A stretch of DNA of 64,000 nt from contig JANXCW010000003.1 of NCBI GenBank assembly GCA_025059775.1, positions 1 to 64,000 of the forward strand, written 5' to 3'. The notes beneath the pieces were generated by a model. That model was given only the letters and a program-made list of their open reading frames with translations. It was not told where the DNA came from and made no database searches. Shown in pieces: positions 18,146-25,603 of this stretch; positions within the stretch are counted from its first letter, which is position 1; every line of letters begins with the position of its first letter. Both the position numbers and the translations under genes were made by a program. The stretch comes from Armatimonadota bacterium. GTDB lineage: Bacteria > Sysuimicrobiota > Sysuimicrobiia > Sysuimicrobiales > Sysuimicrobiaceae.

Positions 18146-19807
18146 ATGTACGAGGTCCTGAGCCCCGTGGGGGAAGCCGAGCTTCCGAAGCCGCAACCCA
18201 TCGCTCCCCGCCTCGATCGCCTGGAAGGACGGGTGATCGGGCTATTCGTGAACTCGAAGCCCGTGGCTCCGGTTCTCCTGGAACGGGTGGAGGAGCTGCT
18301 ACGGGAGCGGGTAGGTGCCCGCACGGAGCGCTTCCGGCACCCGCACAACCGGGAGCTGGTAGGGGAGGAGTTCGAGGCCTTCCGGCGGTGGGTGGAGGGA
18401 GTGGATGCGGTGGTGGGGGCGGTAGGGGACTGAGGGTCGTGCACCAAGTACTTGGTGTTCAACCTCGTGGAGGTTGAAAAACTCGGCAAACCCGCGGTTG
18501 CTCTCTGCAACCTGGGGTTCGTGCAGGACGCCAAGGCCTCTGCCGCGGTGCGCGGCGTGCCGGGCCTCCGCGTTGTTTCGGAGGAGATCCCCAGCGAGTG
18601 CACCAGCCGCGAGGAGATCCGGCGCGGCGTGGATCGCGTCTTCGAGCATGTTCTGTGGGCCCTTCAGGAGCCGCCCACGGACCAGGAGCTGTTCCCGGAG
18701 ACGTGGGACCTTCTGGAAGGAGGGGCGGTGGATGGCGTCGTGTACCGAGGTACCCTGGAGGAGGTGAACCGGTACTTCTACCGGCGTGGCTGGACGGATG
18801 GGTTTCCCATCCTCCCGCCCACCCCGCGGGCGGTGGAGGAGATGCTGCGGGGCACGGATTTGGATCCGGACCACGTGGTGGCGAGTTTGCCGCCGCGGGG
18901 GGGCAAGGCCACGGTGGAGAAGATCGCCGTCAACGCGGTGATGGCGGGGGCGCTGCCCACGCATCTACCGGTGATCATCGCGGCGGTGGAGGCCCTACTG
19001 GATCCCCGTACTTGGTTTGGCACCTATCAGGTGAGCACGGGGTCGTGGGCGCCGTTCGTGGTGGTGAACGGGCCGGTGCGGCGGGACATAGGGTTGAACT
19101 GCGGGAGCGGGGCGTTGAGCCCCGGGAACATGGCCAATGCGGCCATCGGCCGGGCCCTCTCCCTGGCGATCCGGAATATCGGGGGAGCACGGCCCGGGAT
19201 CGAGGACATGGGGGTATTGGGGAATCCCGGGAAGTGGTCCATGGTGGTAGGGGAGTGGGAGGAGCAGAGCCCCTGGCCTCCCCTGCACGTGGACGAGGGA
19301 CTTGCTGCTGAGCAGAGCGCGGTGAGCGTGATCTTTATGAACACCTTCGTGCAGATCCTAGGCTATGGCAGCGAACCGGAGGATCTCGTCCGTAGCTTCA
19401 CCTACAACGTTCCGCCTACGAAGAAGGACGCCACCACCGCGCTTCTGCTTCCCCCCCATCTCGCCCGGATCCTGGCGGAAAGCGGTTGGCAGAAACAGGA
19501 CGTGGTGGACTTCGTCTGGCGCTACACGCAGGTCCCGGCCTACCAACACCCGGACTGGGTGCGGGCCCGCCGGTTGGAGGAACGCCATACCCGCATCGGG
19601 ACCGTGGAGGCGCACGTGGCGGTCCAGGTGCTGAGCCGGAGGGAGGCCATCCGGGTGGTGGTGATGGGAGGGCCGGGAAACGTGATGGGGGTTGTTCTGG
19701 GAGGAGGAATCATGCCGGCCCAGTGGGTCACCCGTCCGGTGCAGCTTCCCAGAAGCTGGGGGAGGTTGGTAACGAGGTATCGGGGTGTTGTTCCAAGAAT
19801 CCGTTAG
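18146..19807 (+). CDS. UGSC selenoprotein fused to its partner domain, copy B (Sec at residue 96)
   Basis: A tandem paralog of the preceding gene: 553 residues with TGA at 18431-18433 read as Sec in AVGD-U-GSC-TKYLVFNL. ATG 18146 lies five bases after GGAGAGG and aligns with the start of copy A; an ATG at 18125 overlapping the previous stop is the alternative. The partner domain begins at about residue 200 (GWTDGFPILPPTPRAVEEML). The last third differs most from copy A (EWEEQSPWPPLHVDEGL instead of NEEESPWEPLHVE), suggesting altered substrate or partner. It is followed after 16 bases by the SelW-like gene. The function is unknown; redox chemistry is inferred from the U-x-x-C motif. Confidence 0.85.
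18329..19155 (+). repeat. Mosaic near-identical repeat, downstream copy
   Basis: Counterpart of 16641-17473, with matching blocks 18329-18487, 18815-18997 and 19025-19155. The offset changes from 1688 to 1682 between the first and second blocks, so small indels lie in the diverged part between them. Confidence 0.85.
18431..18457 (+). promoter_or_regulatory. UGA(Sec) codon and SECIS-like hairpin, copy B
   Basis: TGA 18431-18433, then CACCAA (18442-18447), loop GTAC (18448-18451) and TTGGTG (18452-18457), identical in sequence and spacing to copy A. Because the surrounding block is also nearly identical, the conservation alone does not prove selection on the hairpin. Confidence 0.65.
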
Positions 19808-19823
19808 CGGATAGGAGGGACCC

Positions 19824-20063
19824 ATGACCATCAGCATCGTGTACTGCAGCGAGTGCAACTACCTTCCTCAGGCCCTGGAGGTCGCCCGAGGAATCCTCGA
19901 GCGGATGGCGGACGAGATCGACGAGCTCGTGCTGGTTCCCGCCGCGGGTGGTGCCTTCGAGGTGCGCAGGGATGGCGAGCTCGTGTTCGACATGATGGTC
20001 TCCGGTGGGTTTCCAAACGTGGAAGAACTCGTCCGGAGGCTGAGCGGGAAGATCCGTTCCTAG
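19824..20063 (+). CDS. SelT/SelW/SelH (Rdx) family protein, cysteine form
   Basis: A 79-residue thioredoxin-like protein with VYCSECNYLPQALEVARGIL at residues 6-25, the Rdx C-x-x-C that is C-x-x-U in selenoprotein W. Here both codons are TGC, so this member does not need Sec. The following LVLVPAAGGAFEVRRDGELVFD and the terminal GGFPNVEELVRRLSGKI match the small SelW-like fold (G-x-FEV-x-v-n-g and the F/P helix). ATG 19824 follows GGAGGGACC. It sits between two UGSC genes and a binding protein, so it is a candidate redox partner for the UGSC proteins. That partnership is inference. Confidence 0.85.
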   Translation: MTISIVYCSECNYLPQALEVARGILERMADEIDELVLVPAAGGAFEVRRDGELVFDMMVSGGFPNVEELVRRLSGKIRS

Positions 20064-20090
20064 CCACCGGGGAGCGTGGGAGGGGAAGGA

Positions 20091-21614
20091 ATGGCAAAAG
20101 GATTTCGACTGCATCCTCTTCGGACGTTCCTCCTCCTCGGGCTCGCAGGCCTGCTGCTGGCCGGGGTGTGGAACGTATCCGCGGGTCCTGCCCCCACGCG
20201 GGGAGGTGTGCTGCGGATTCGGGACGAGGCTCCCGCGGGCATCATCGGAATCCCCTGGGAGATCATCACCACAGGTGTGCTGTGGGCGAACCCCGCCTTT
20301 GAGTCCCTCACCCGCATGGATGCACGGGGACGGATGTTCCCGCACCTCGCGGTGCGGTGGGAGGTGGATCGCCAGAATCGGGCCGTGGTTTACCACCTCC
20401 GTGAGGGCGTGCGGTTCCACGACGGCTCCGTCATGGATGCGGACGTGGTGGCGTGGAACCTCAACCAGGAGATCGCGAAGGGACGGGTCCCGGGCCGCCG
20501 GGCGGTGGCCGCAGGTCCCACCACGGTGCGGGTGGAGATGGATCGGTGGGATAACCGCATCTGGGAGGTTCTCTCCGTCACCAGCGGGTTCATCGCCTCC
20601 CAGCGGTTCATCGAACAGAACGGGGTAGAAGCAGCGCGTTGGCGGCCCGTGGGGACCGGGCCCTTCCAGCTGGAACGGGTGGAGCATCCTGTCCGCATTC
20701 GGTACACGCGATTTCCGAACTACTGGCAGCGGGGGCTTCCGTATCTGGACGCGGTGGAGATCCTCAGCATCCCGGATCCCCAGACCTCTGCGGCGGCGTT
20801 CCTCGCCCGCCAGGTGGATATTTTGGGCATGGATGCGAACGAGGTGGTGCAGCGGCTCGTGGATCAGGGGTATCCCGTGGACGTGGGGACTTCCTCTGTC
20901 CTTGCCATTCTTCCCGATAGCGCCACGCCCAGTTCCCCCTTCCGGGACCGGCGGGTACGCGAGGCGTTGAGCTTGGCGCTGGATCGGGAGGCTCTTGCCC
21001 GGCTCAGAGGATTTGGCCTGAACGAGCCGGCGAAACAGTTGGCCTCCAGGGAGTCCTTGGCATACAGCGCGGACCTAGAAACCTATGGCGCGTACAGCAC
21101 CCAGCGGGCCCGGGAGCTGCTCCAGGCGGCCGGATACCCGGAAGGGTTTGAGACGCGCCTGATCGTGAACCCGCGGGTGGATCGGGATACGGCGGTGGCG
21201 ATTCAGGGCATGCTGCGGGCGGCGGGAATTCGGGTGGAGCTGGAGTTCCCCCCCATCGGCCGGTACGCGGAGTACCAGCTGCGTGGGTGGCGGGGACTCA
21301 TCATGCATCCGCTGGTGCACGCGGTGAACTTCGCGAATGTGGTGCGCCTGTACCTGTTCGGGGAGTTCACCTTCGCAAGTGTGGACAAGCCGGAAACGGT
21401 GAAGCAGGCCATGGAGGAAGCCCTCTCCACCGCGCGCCTGGAACGGCACAAGCTGCAGAAGCTACACCGAATACTCCTCCAGGACCGGACCATGATCCCC
21501 GTGATGGTTCTGAAGCGGGCGTATGTGCGCCACCCCTATGTCCGAGACAACGGCCACATGCGGTGGGTCACCTGGGCGCACTGGACTCCCGAGCGGACCT
21601 GGATCGCCCGGTGA
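20091..21614 (+). CDS. Family-5 ABC solute-binding protein, UGSC-linked paralog
   Basis: A 507-residue periplasmic binding protein with a signal peptide (about 1-32, no lipobox Cys), RGGVLRIRDEAPAG, the subfamily GIPWEIITTG motif, YHLREGVRFHDGSVMDADVVAWNL and WRPVGTGPFQLERVEHP. ATG 20091 follows GGAGGGGAAGGA; an upstream GTG at 20076 has no spaced ribosome site. It is related to but clearly diverged from 6973-8508. No permease is nearby. It directly follows the UGSC/Rdx genes and is followed by a GMC oxidoreductase, giving the order UGSC-UGSC-Rdx-binding protein-flavoprotein. This parallels UGSC-partner-binding protein-flavoprotein at 5337-9919. Confidence 0.87.
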   Translation: MAKGFRLHPLRTFLLLGLAGLLLAGVWNVSAGPAPTRGGVLRIRDEAPAGIIGIPWEIITTGVLWANPAFESLTRMDARGRMFPHLAVRWEVDRQNRAVVYHLREGVRFHDGSVMDADVVAWNLNQEIAKGRVPGRRAVAAGPTTVRVEMDRWDNRIWEVLSVTSGFIASQRFIEQNGVEAARWRPVGTGPFQLERVEHPVRIRYTRFPNYWQRGLPYLDAVEILSIPDPQTSAAAFLARQVDILGMDANEVVQRLVDQGYPVDVGTSSVLAILPDSATPSSPFRDRRVREALSLALDREALARLRGFGLNEPAKQLASRESLAYSADLETYGAYSTQRARELLQAAGYPEGFETRLIVNPRVDRDTAVAIQGMLRAAGIRVELEFPPIGRYAEYQLRGWRGLIMHPLVHAVNFANVVRLYLFGEFTFASVDKPETVKQAMEEALSTARLERHKLQKLHRILLQDRTMIPVMVLKRAYVRHPYVRDNGHMRWVTWAHWTPERTWIAR

Positions 21615-21631
21615 GGGGAAGGAGGGCGGAG

Positions 21632-23179
21632 GTGGAAGGGCACGGTTGGGATTACATCGTGGTGGGCGGAGGAGCCGCGGGGTGCGTGCTCGCGGCCCGA
21701 CTCTCCGAGGACGACCGCGTGCGGGTCCTCCTGCTGGAGGCGGGCCCGAGATGGCAACCTGAGGAACTTCCGAGGGTCTTCCGGAGGCGGGGATACGGGC
21801 TGGATCAGGCCCTAGGCGCCCGCAGTCCTCTGCCGGAAGTGTACCCGGATTTCTACTGGCGGGGAATCCTAGCCCGGCGGGCAGAGGGACAGGATCCCGC
21901 GCCGTACGCACGTGGCCGGGGGCTTGGGGGAAGCTCCGTCGTCCACGGCCTCATCGGGATGCGCGGGTTGTCGGAGGACTTCGAGGAGTGGGTGGCGCTG
22001 GGCTGTACGGGGTGGGGGTGGGAAGAGGTCCTTCCCTACTTCTGCCGATTGGAGGACGATCTGGACTTCGGGGATGCCCCCTACCACGGACGGGGTGGTC
22101 CCCTGCCCATCGCCCGAGAGCCGGAGGAAGGGTGGGGGACCTGGGGGCGTGCATTCCGGGAGGCTGCGGAACGGCTCGGGTACCCGTGGAGCCCGGACAT
22201 CAATGCTCCGGAGGCCCGGGGGGTGGTCCCCATGGCCCTCACGGTGCGGGACGGGCAACGGGTAACGGTCCGGGACGCCTACCTTGCCCCCGCGGAAACG
22301 CGGGGGAACCTCACCGTGCGATGCGAGGCCACCGTAGAGCGGGTACTTGTGGACGCCCGCACGGGACGATGCTTGGGCGTCCGTACGTTGGATGGCCGGG
22401 AGTTCCGGACGTCCGAAGACGGAGAAGTGCTCCTGTGTGCAGGAGCGGCCATGTCTCCCGCCATCCTCTTGCGCTCCGGCATCGGCCCGGACGCGGAGCT
22501 GCGGCGCCTGGGCATCCGCACGGTGGTGGATCTCCCGGTAGGCAAAGCGGTGCAGGACCACGTGATGGTCCGGATCCGGGTTCCCATCCGGCAGGAGCAC
22601 CAGCGCTCCCGGGACAACTATCCTTCCTACGTGGCCTGCCGGTGCGACAGCGATATCGGCCCTTCCGGGCGCCGGGATCTGTTCCTCATGGCGGTGAACC
22701 ACGCGTACTGGTTTGGGGAGCCCGAGGCAGGCATCGCGGTGATGCTGTACGAGTGCCGTTCGCGCGGGGAGATGGTGCTCGCAGGGGCCGACCCCACAGC
22801 TCCCGTACACTTCGAGCTGCGTCTGCTCTCGGATCCGTTGGACCTGCAGCGGTTGGAAAAGGGGGTGGAGCTGGCACGGGAGCTCCTGGCCCAGGCCCCC
22901 CTGCGCGGGCTGGTCCTGGAAGAAGCGAAGTGGCCGGATGGCGCGCGGATCCAGGCGGAGTGTCGGGACGTGATGCACCTGGCGTGTACCGCACCCATGG
23001 GGAGACCTGAGGACGGAGTCTCCGTGGTGGATCCGGAGTGTCGGGTACACGGGGTACAGGGGCTTCGGGTCATTGACGCCTCCGGCATGCCCAAGGTGGT
23101 GCGGGCCAACACCTACCTCACCGTGGTGGCCATGGCGGAGCGCATGGCGGATCGCCTGCGGGGCCGCGTGCCGCGCTAG
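21632..23179 (+). CDS. GMC family FAD oxidoreductase (choline/alcohol dehydrogenase-like)
   Basis: A 515-residue flavoenzyme with N-terminal FAD motif DYIVVGGGAAGCVLAARLSE (residues 6-25), the GMC signature-like GRGLGGSSVVHGLIGMRG (about 92-109), and the C-terminal FAD/active-site region VMHLACTAPMG, GLRVIDASGMPK and RANTYLTVVAMAERMAD. The catalytic His (in MHL) and the later Asn (RAN) of the GMC His-Asn pair appear to be present. Such enzymes oxidise alcohols to aldehydes or ketones. GTG 21632 follows AAGGAGG; GTG 21611 overlapping the previous stop is possible. It is probably co-transcribed with the binding protein 17 bases upstream. Confidence 0.87.
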   Translation: MEGHGWDYIVVGGGAAGCVLAARLSEDDRVRVLLLEAGPRWQPEELPRVFRRRGYGLDQALGARSPLPEVYPDFYWRGILARRAEGQDPAPYARGRGLGGSSVVHGLIGMRGLSEDFEEWVALGCTGWGWEEVLPYFCRLEDDLDFGDAPYHGRGGPLPIAREPEEGWGTWGRAFREAAERLGYPWSPDINAPEARGVVPMALTVRDGQRVTVRDAYLAPAETRGNLTVRCEATVERVLVDARTGRCLGVRTLDGREFRTSEDGEVLLCAGAAMSPAILLRSGIGPDAELRRLGIRTVVDLPVGKAVQDHVMVRIRVPIRQEHQRSRDNYPSYVACRCDSDIGPSGRRDLFLMAVNHAYWFGEPEAGIAVMLYECRSRGEMVLAGADPTAPVHFELRLLSDPLDLQRLEKGVELARELLAQAPLRGLVLEEAKWPDGARIQAECRDVMHLACTAPMGRPEDGVSVVDPECRVHGVQGLRVIDASGMPKVVRANTYLTVVAMAERMADRLRGRVPR

Positions 23180-23399
23180 GGGAGCTGGGCCCCGGTAGCC
23201 TATTGCGCTCGGGGCAGGGGAGATGCCGCGCGAGAGTACCGGGGCTTCGTGGGAACCACTCCCAGGACTGCCCGGGAATCCTACCGGGCCGGGTGGAGCG
23301 CTCTCGGGCGTTGCAGGGAGCTCCCATACCCTCCCTCTCGCCACCTGGACGGTCCGGTTCGCATTCCCTCGGAGACCAAAATCCGTGTGCTGACTGGCC

Positions 23400-23475
23400 T
23401 GGCGCGCCCGGAGGGATTCGAACCCCCGACCCGCTGCTTAGAAGGCAGCCGCTCTCTCCCCTGAGCTACGGGCGC
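23400..23475 (-). tRNA. tRNA-Arg (anticodon UCU)
   Basis: Read on the minus strand, GCGCCCG pairs with CGGGCGC as acceptor stem. The D-arm, anticodon stem GCTGC/GCAGC with loop CTTCTAA, and T-arm with GGTTCGAATCC are all present. The anticodon TCT decodes AGA. Discriminator G and an encoded CCA are at the 3' end (23400-23403 on this strand). Confidence 0.95.
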
Positions 23476-23484
23476 ACCCACTCC

Positions 23485-23490
23485 ATTGTA
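23485..23490 (-). promoter_or_regulatory. -10 element of the tRNA-Arg promoter
   Basis: On the minus strand TACAAT lies nine bases before the mature tRNA 5' end. This is the right place for the -10 box. No clear -35 hexamer is visible. Confidence 0.45.
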
Positions 23491-23530
23491 TCGGAACCCC
23501 CTGGGGCTCCGTAGCGCTCTTGGGGGGGAG

Positions 23531-23539
23531 TGGTATAAT
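23531..23539 (+). promoter_or_regulatory. Extended -10 promoter of tRNA-His
   Basis: TGGTATAAT is a perfect TATAAT with the TGN extension, 20 bases before tRNA-His. The position expected for -35 (about 23511-23516) is not TTGACA-like, which agrees with an extended -10 promoter. Confidence 0.65.
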
Positions 23540-23558
23540 CCACTTAGTCCGCTCGTAC

Positions 23559-23634
23559 GGTGGCCGTAGCTCAACGGCAGAGCACCAGACTGTGGCTCTG
23601 GGGGTTGGGGGTTCGAATCCCCTCGGCCACCCCA
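23559..23634 (+). tRNA. tRNA-His (anticodon GUG)
   Basis: The extra G at position -1 (23559) faces C73 (23631), a histidine tRNA identity feature. The acceptor stem GTGGCCG pairs with CGGCCAC, the anticodon stem is CCAGA/TCTGG with loop CTGTGGC (anticodon GTG), and the T-arm has GGTTCGAATCC. CCA is encoded at 23632-23634. Confidence 0.95.
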
Positions 23635-23706
23635 ACAGAACTCCATGTGAGGGAAGGTTTCAGGAGAAGCCAAGGGATTCCATGGGGTGCTGAGCTGGCT
23701 GAGGTC

Positions 23707-23741
23707 TTGACAGAAATGTATTCTGTATACAGAGTTCTGTA
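23707..23741 (+). promoter_or_regulatory. Probable GntR/FCD operator with overlapping promoter elements
   Basis: TCTGTATACAGA at 23722-23733 is a perfect 12-base palindrome, with an extra half-site TCTGTAT at 23735-23741. FadR/FCD-type GntR proteins typically bind palindromes with a TGTATACA-like core. A TTGACA hexamer (23707-23712) precedes it, though no well-spaced -10 is obvious. The site is 44 bases before the GntR gene at 23778, so autoregulation and control of the downstream operon are likely. Confidence 0.6.
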
Positions 23742-23777
23742 TTGAACTAGCCGCGTAGACTCACGAGGCGGTGACCT

Positions 23778-24638
23778 GTGCTTGCCCGGGATGCAGAGCG
23801 GCTGATTCGGTCCGAGGTTCTTCCCCTGGAGCGCTCCGAGATCAGCGCGCAGATCGCGGAGATCCTGGCCAACGAGATCATCCAGGGGCGTCTGCCCGGG
23901 GGCACAAGGCTCCGTGAGGAAGCCCTGGCCGCTCAGTTTAAGACCAGCCGGACCCCAGTCCGCGAAGCCCTCCGCCGCCTGGAGCGGGAGCACCTGGTGG
24001 AGCACATCCCCCGCCGGGGGTTCGTGGTGGCCACCATCCACGCCCGGGCTGTGGCGGGAATCTATCTGTGCCGTGCCTGGCTCCATGGCCTCGCCGCCCG
24101 GCAGGCGGCCCTGGTGGCCACGGATGCCGAGCTCGAGGAGCTCGAGGGCCTTGTCCGCCGGATGCGCCAGGCCCTGGATCCCCCGAACGTTCCGGAGCTG
24201 TTCCGCCTCAATGTGATCTTCCACCAGCGGGTCGCAGAGATCGCCCACAACCCCATGCTGGAGGAGATTCTGCGCGGGCTGGGGCGGCCCATCCTGCGCC
24301 TCAGGTACATGTCCATTTCCGTGCCGGGACGGGCGGAAGCCTCCGTGCGGGCCCACGAAGAGATCATGGAGGCGTTCCGCAATAGGGATCCCATCCGCGT
24401 GGAGACCGTGGTCCGGGAGAACATCCTGGCCGCGGGGGAGGCCATTCTGCGCCACTACTTCCCTGAGGAGCTGAGCCGGGACCCCGCACTGCTGGAGACC
24501 TATCTGGCCACGGGGTACGGGCCGCCGCAGGCCTTCTCCCAGCGCGTTGCCTCGGGGGCCTCCGTGATGGAAATGGCAAGGGAAAACATGGACGGCAGGG
24601 AGCGAGAAACCAAAAGGAAGGGGAGGAGAGCGCCGTGA
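23778..24638 (+). CDS. GntR family transcriptional regulator, FCD subfamily
   Basis: A 286-residue DNA-binding protein. The winged helix is at about residues 18-90 (AEILANEIIQGRLPGGTRL, SRTPVREALRRLEREHLVE, RRGFVVA); the all-helical FCD effector domain is at about 95-230, with histidines in NVIFHQRVAEIAHNPML and RAHEEIMEAF that usually hold a metal for a carboxylate ligand. Such regulators respond to small organic acids. The tail after residue 235 is an extension with a basic end. The start is GTG 23778. It leads the importer/CoA operon; its stop overlaps the next start (GTGA), so regulator and transporter are co-transcribed. Confidence 0.9.
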   Translation: MLARDAERLIRSEVLPLERSEISAQIAEILANEIIQGRLPGGTRLREEALAAQFKTSRTPVREALRRLEREHLVEHIPRRGFVVATIHARAVAGIYLCRAWLHGLAARQAALVATDAELEELEGLVRRMRQALDPPNVPELFRLNVIFHQRVAEIAHNPMLEEILRGLGRPILRLRYMSISVPGRAEASVRAHEEIMEAFRNRDPIRVETVVRENILAAGEAILRHYFPEELSRDPALLETYLATGYGPPQAFSQRVASGASVMEMARENMDGRERETKRKGRRAP

Positions 24639-25600
24639 GACGCACCGTCTTTCGGATAGGGTTGGTCGGGGCCGTCTTGGCAGTCCTGCTCGTGTACTCC
24701 GTTTCTCCCGTTCCCGCCCAGGCCCCCATCCGGCTCCGGGTGGGTATTATCCCCATCGTGGACCTGCTGCAGCTGTTCGTGGCGGATGCGAAGGGCTACT
24801 TCACAGAGGAAGGGTTACGGGTGGAGACCACGGCCATGGCGGGAGGTGCGCAGATCGCTCCCGCGGTGGAGGGCGGCAGCCTGGATGTGGGATGGTCCAA
24901 CATCGTCTCCATCCTCCTGGCCCGGGAGCGGGGCTTTGACTTCGTGTTCTTCGCACCGGGTGCATTTGAAGTAGATCCCCACAACCGCGTCCACCAGCTG
25001 CTGGTCCCCGCGGACTCGCCCGTACGAGGCGCACGGGATCTCGTGGGCAAAACCGTGGCGGTCAACACCCTGGCGAACATCCCCTATCTCGCGGCCCTGG
25101 CTTGGCTCGATCAGCAGGGAGTGAATCCGGCTCAGGTGCGGTTCGTGGAGATCCCGTTCCCCGATATGCCCGCGGCGTTGAGCGGAAAGCGTGTGGACGC
25201 CGCGGTGGTCATCGAGCCCTTCGCGAGCGTGGCGGTGGCGCAGGGGACCGCCCGGGTGCTGGATCCCCGCCCCTTCGCGGTTTTCGGACCGAGAGTCCTG
25301 GTGGCCTCCTGGTTCGCGAAGCGTTCCTGGCTCGATCGGAACCGACAGGCGGCGGCCGCCTTCAACCGGGCCATCCGGAAGGCGAACGAATTCATCCTCC
25401 GTCGCCCCGGAGAGGCCAGGGTCCTGATCCCCCGCTACACCCGGGTCCCCGCGGAGCTCGCGGAGCGGATGCCGATCCCGGGCTTCTTCTCCACGGTGTT
25501 CGACTCAGATGTCCAGCCAGTGGTGGAGGCGGCGGTCAAACACGGGCTTCTGCGGAGACGCCTCTCGCCCGGAGACATTTTGGTGCGAGGCCTGCGCTGA
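24635..25600 (+). CDS. ABC transporter substrate-binding protein, NMT1/Tau/Ssu type
   Basis: A 321-residue periplasmic protein with a signal peptide (about 1-29, ending VPAQA). The mature part shows family features: RVGIIPIVDLLQLFVADAKG, YFTEEGLRVETTAMAGG, LDVGWSNIVSILLAR and the LVGKTVAVNTLANIPY region. It delivers the ligand to the permeases at 25604 and 26395. The family binds sulfonates, nitrate, pyrimidines or aromatic/short acids. Here the metabolic genes that follow suggest an organic acid. Confidence 0.88.
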   Translation: MRRTVFRIGLVGAVLAVLLVYSVSPVPAQAPIRLRVGIIPIVDLLQLFVADAKGYFTEEGLRVETTAMAGGAQIAPAVEGGSLDVGWSNIVSILLARERGFDFVFFAPGAFEVDPHNRVHQLLVPADSPVRGARDLVGKTVAVNTLANIPYLAALAWLDQQGVNPAQVRFVEIPFPDMPAALSGKRVDAAVVIEPFASVAVAQGTARVLDPRPFAVFGPRVLVASWFAKRSWLDRNRQAAAAFNRAIRKANEFILRRPGEARVLIPRYTRVPAELAERMPIPGFFSTVFDSDVQPVVEAAVKHGLLRRRLSPGDILVRGLR

Positions 25601-25603
25601 AGG

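Noticed and set aside
23400-23634. The tRNA pair as an attachment site for an integrated element
   Set aside because: No integrase, excisionase or repeated tRNA 3' end is present, and both flanks are ordinary metabolic genes.
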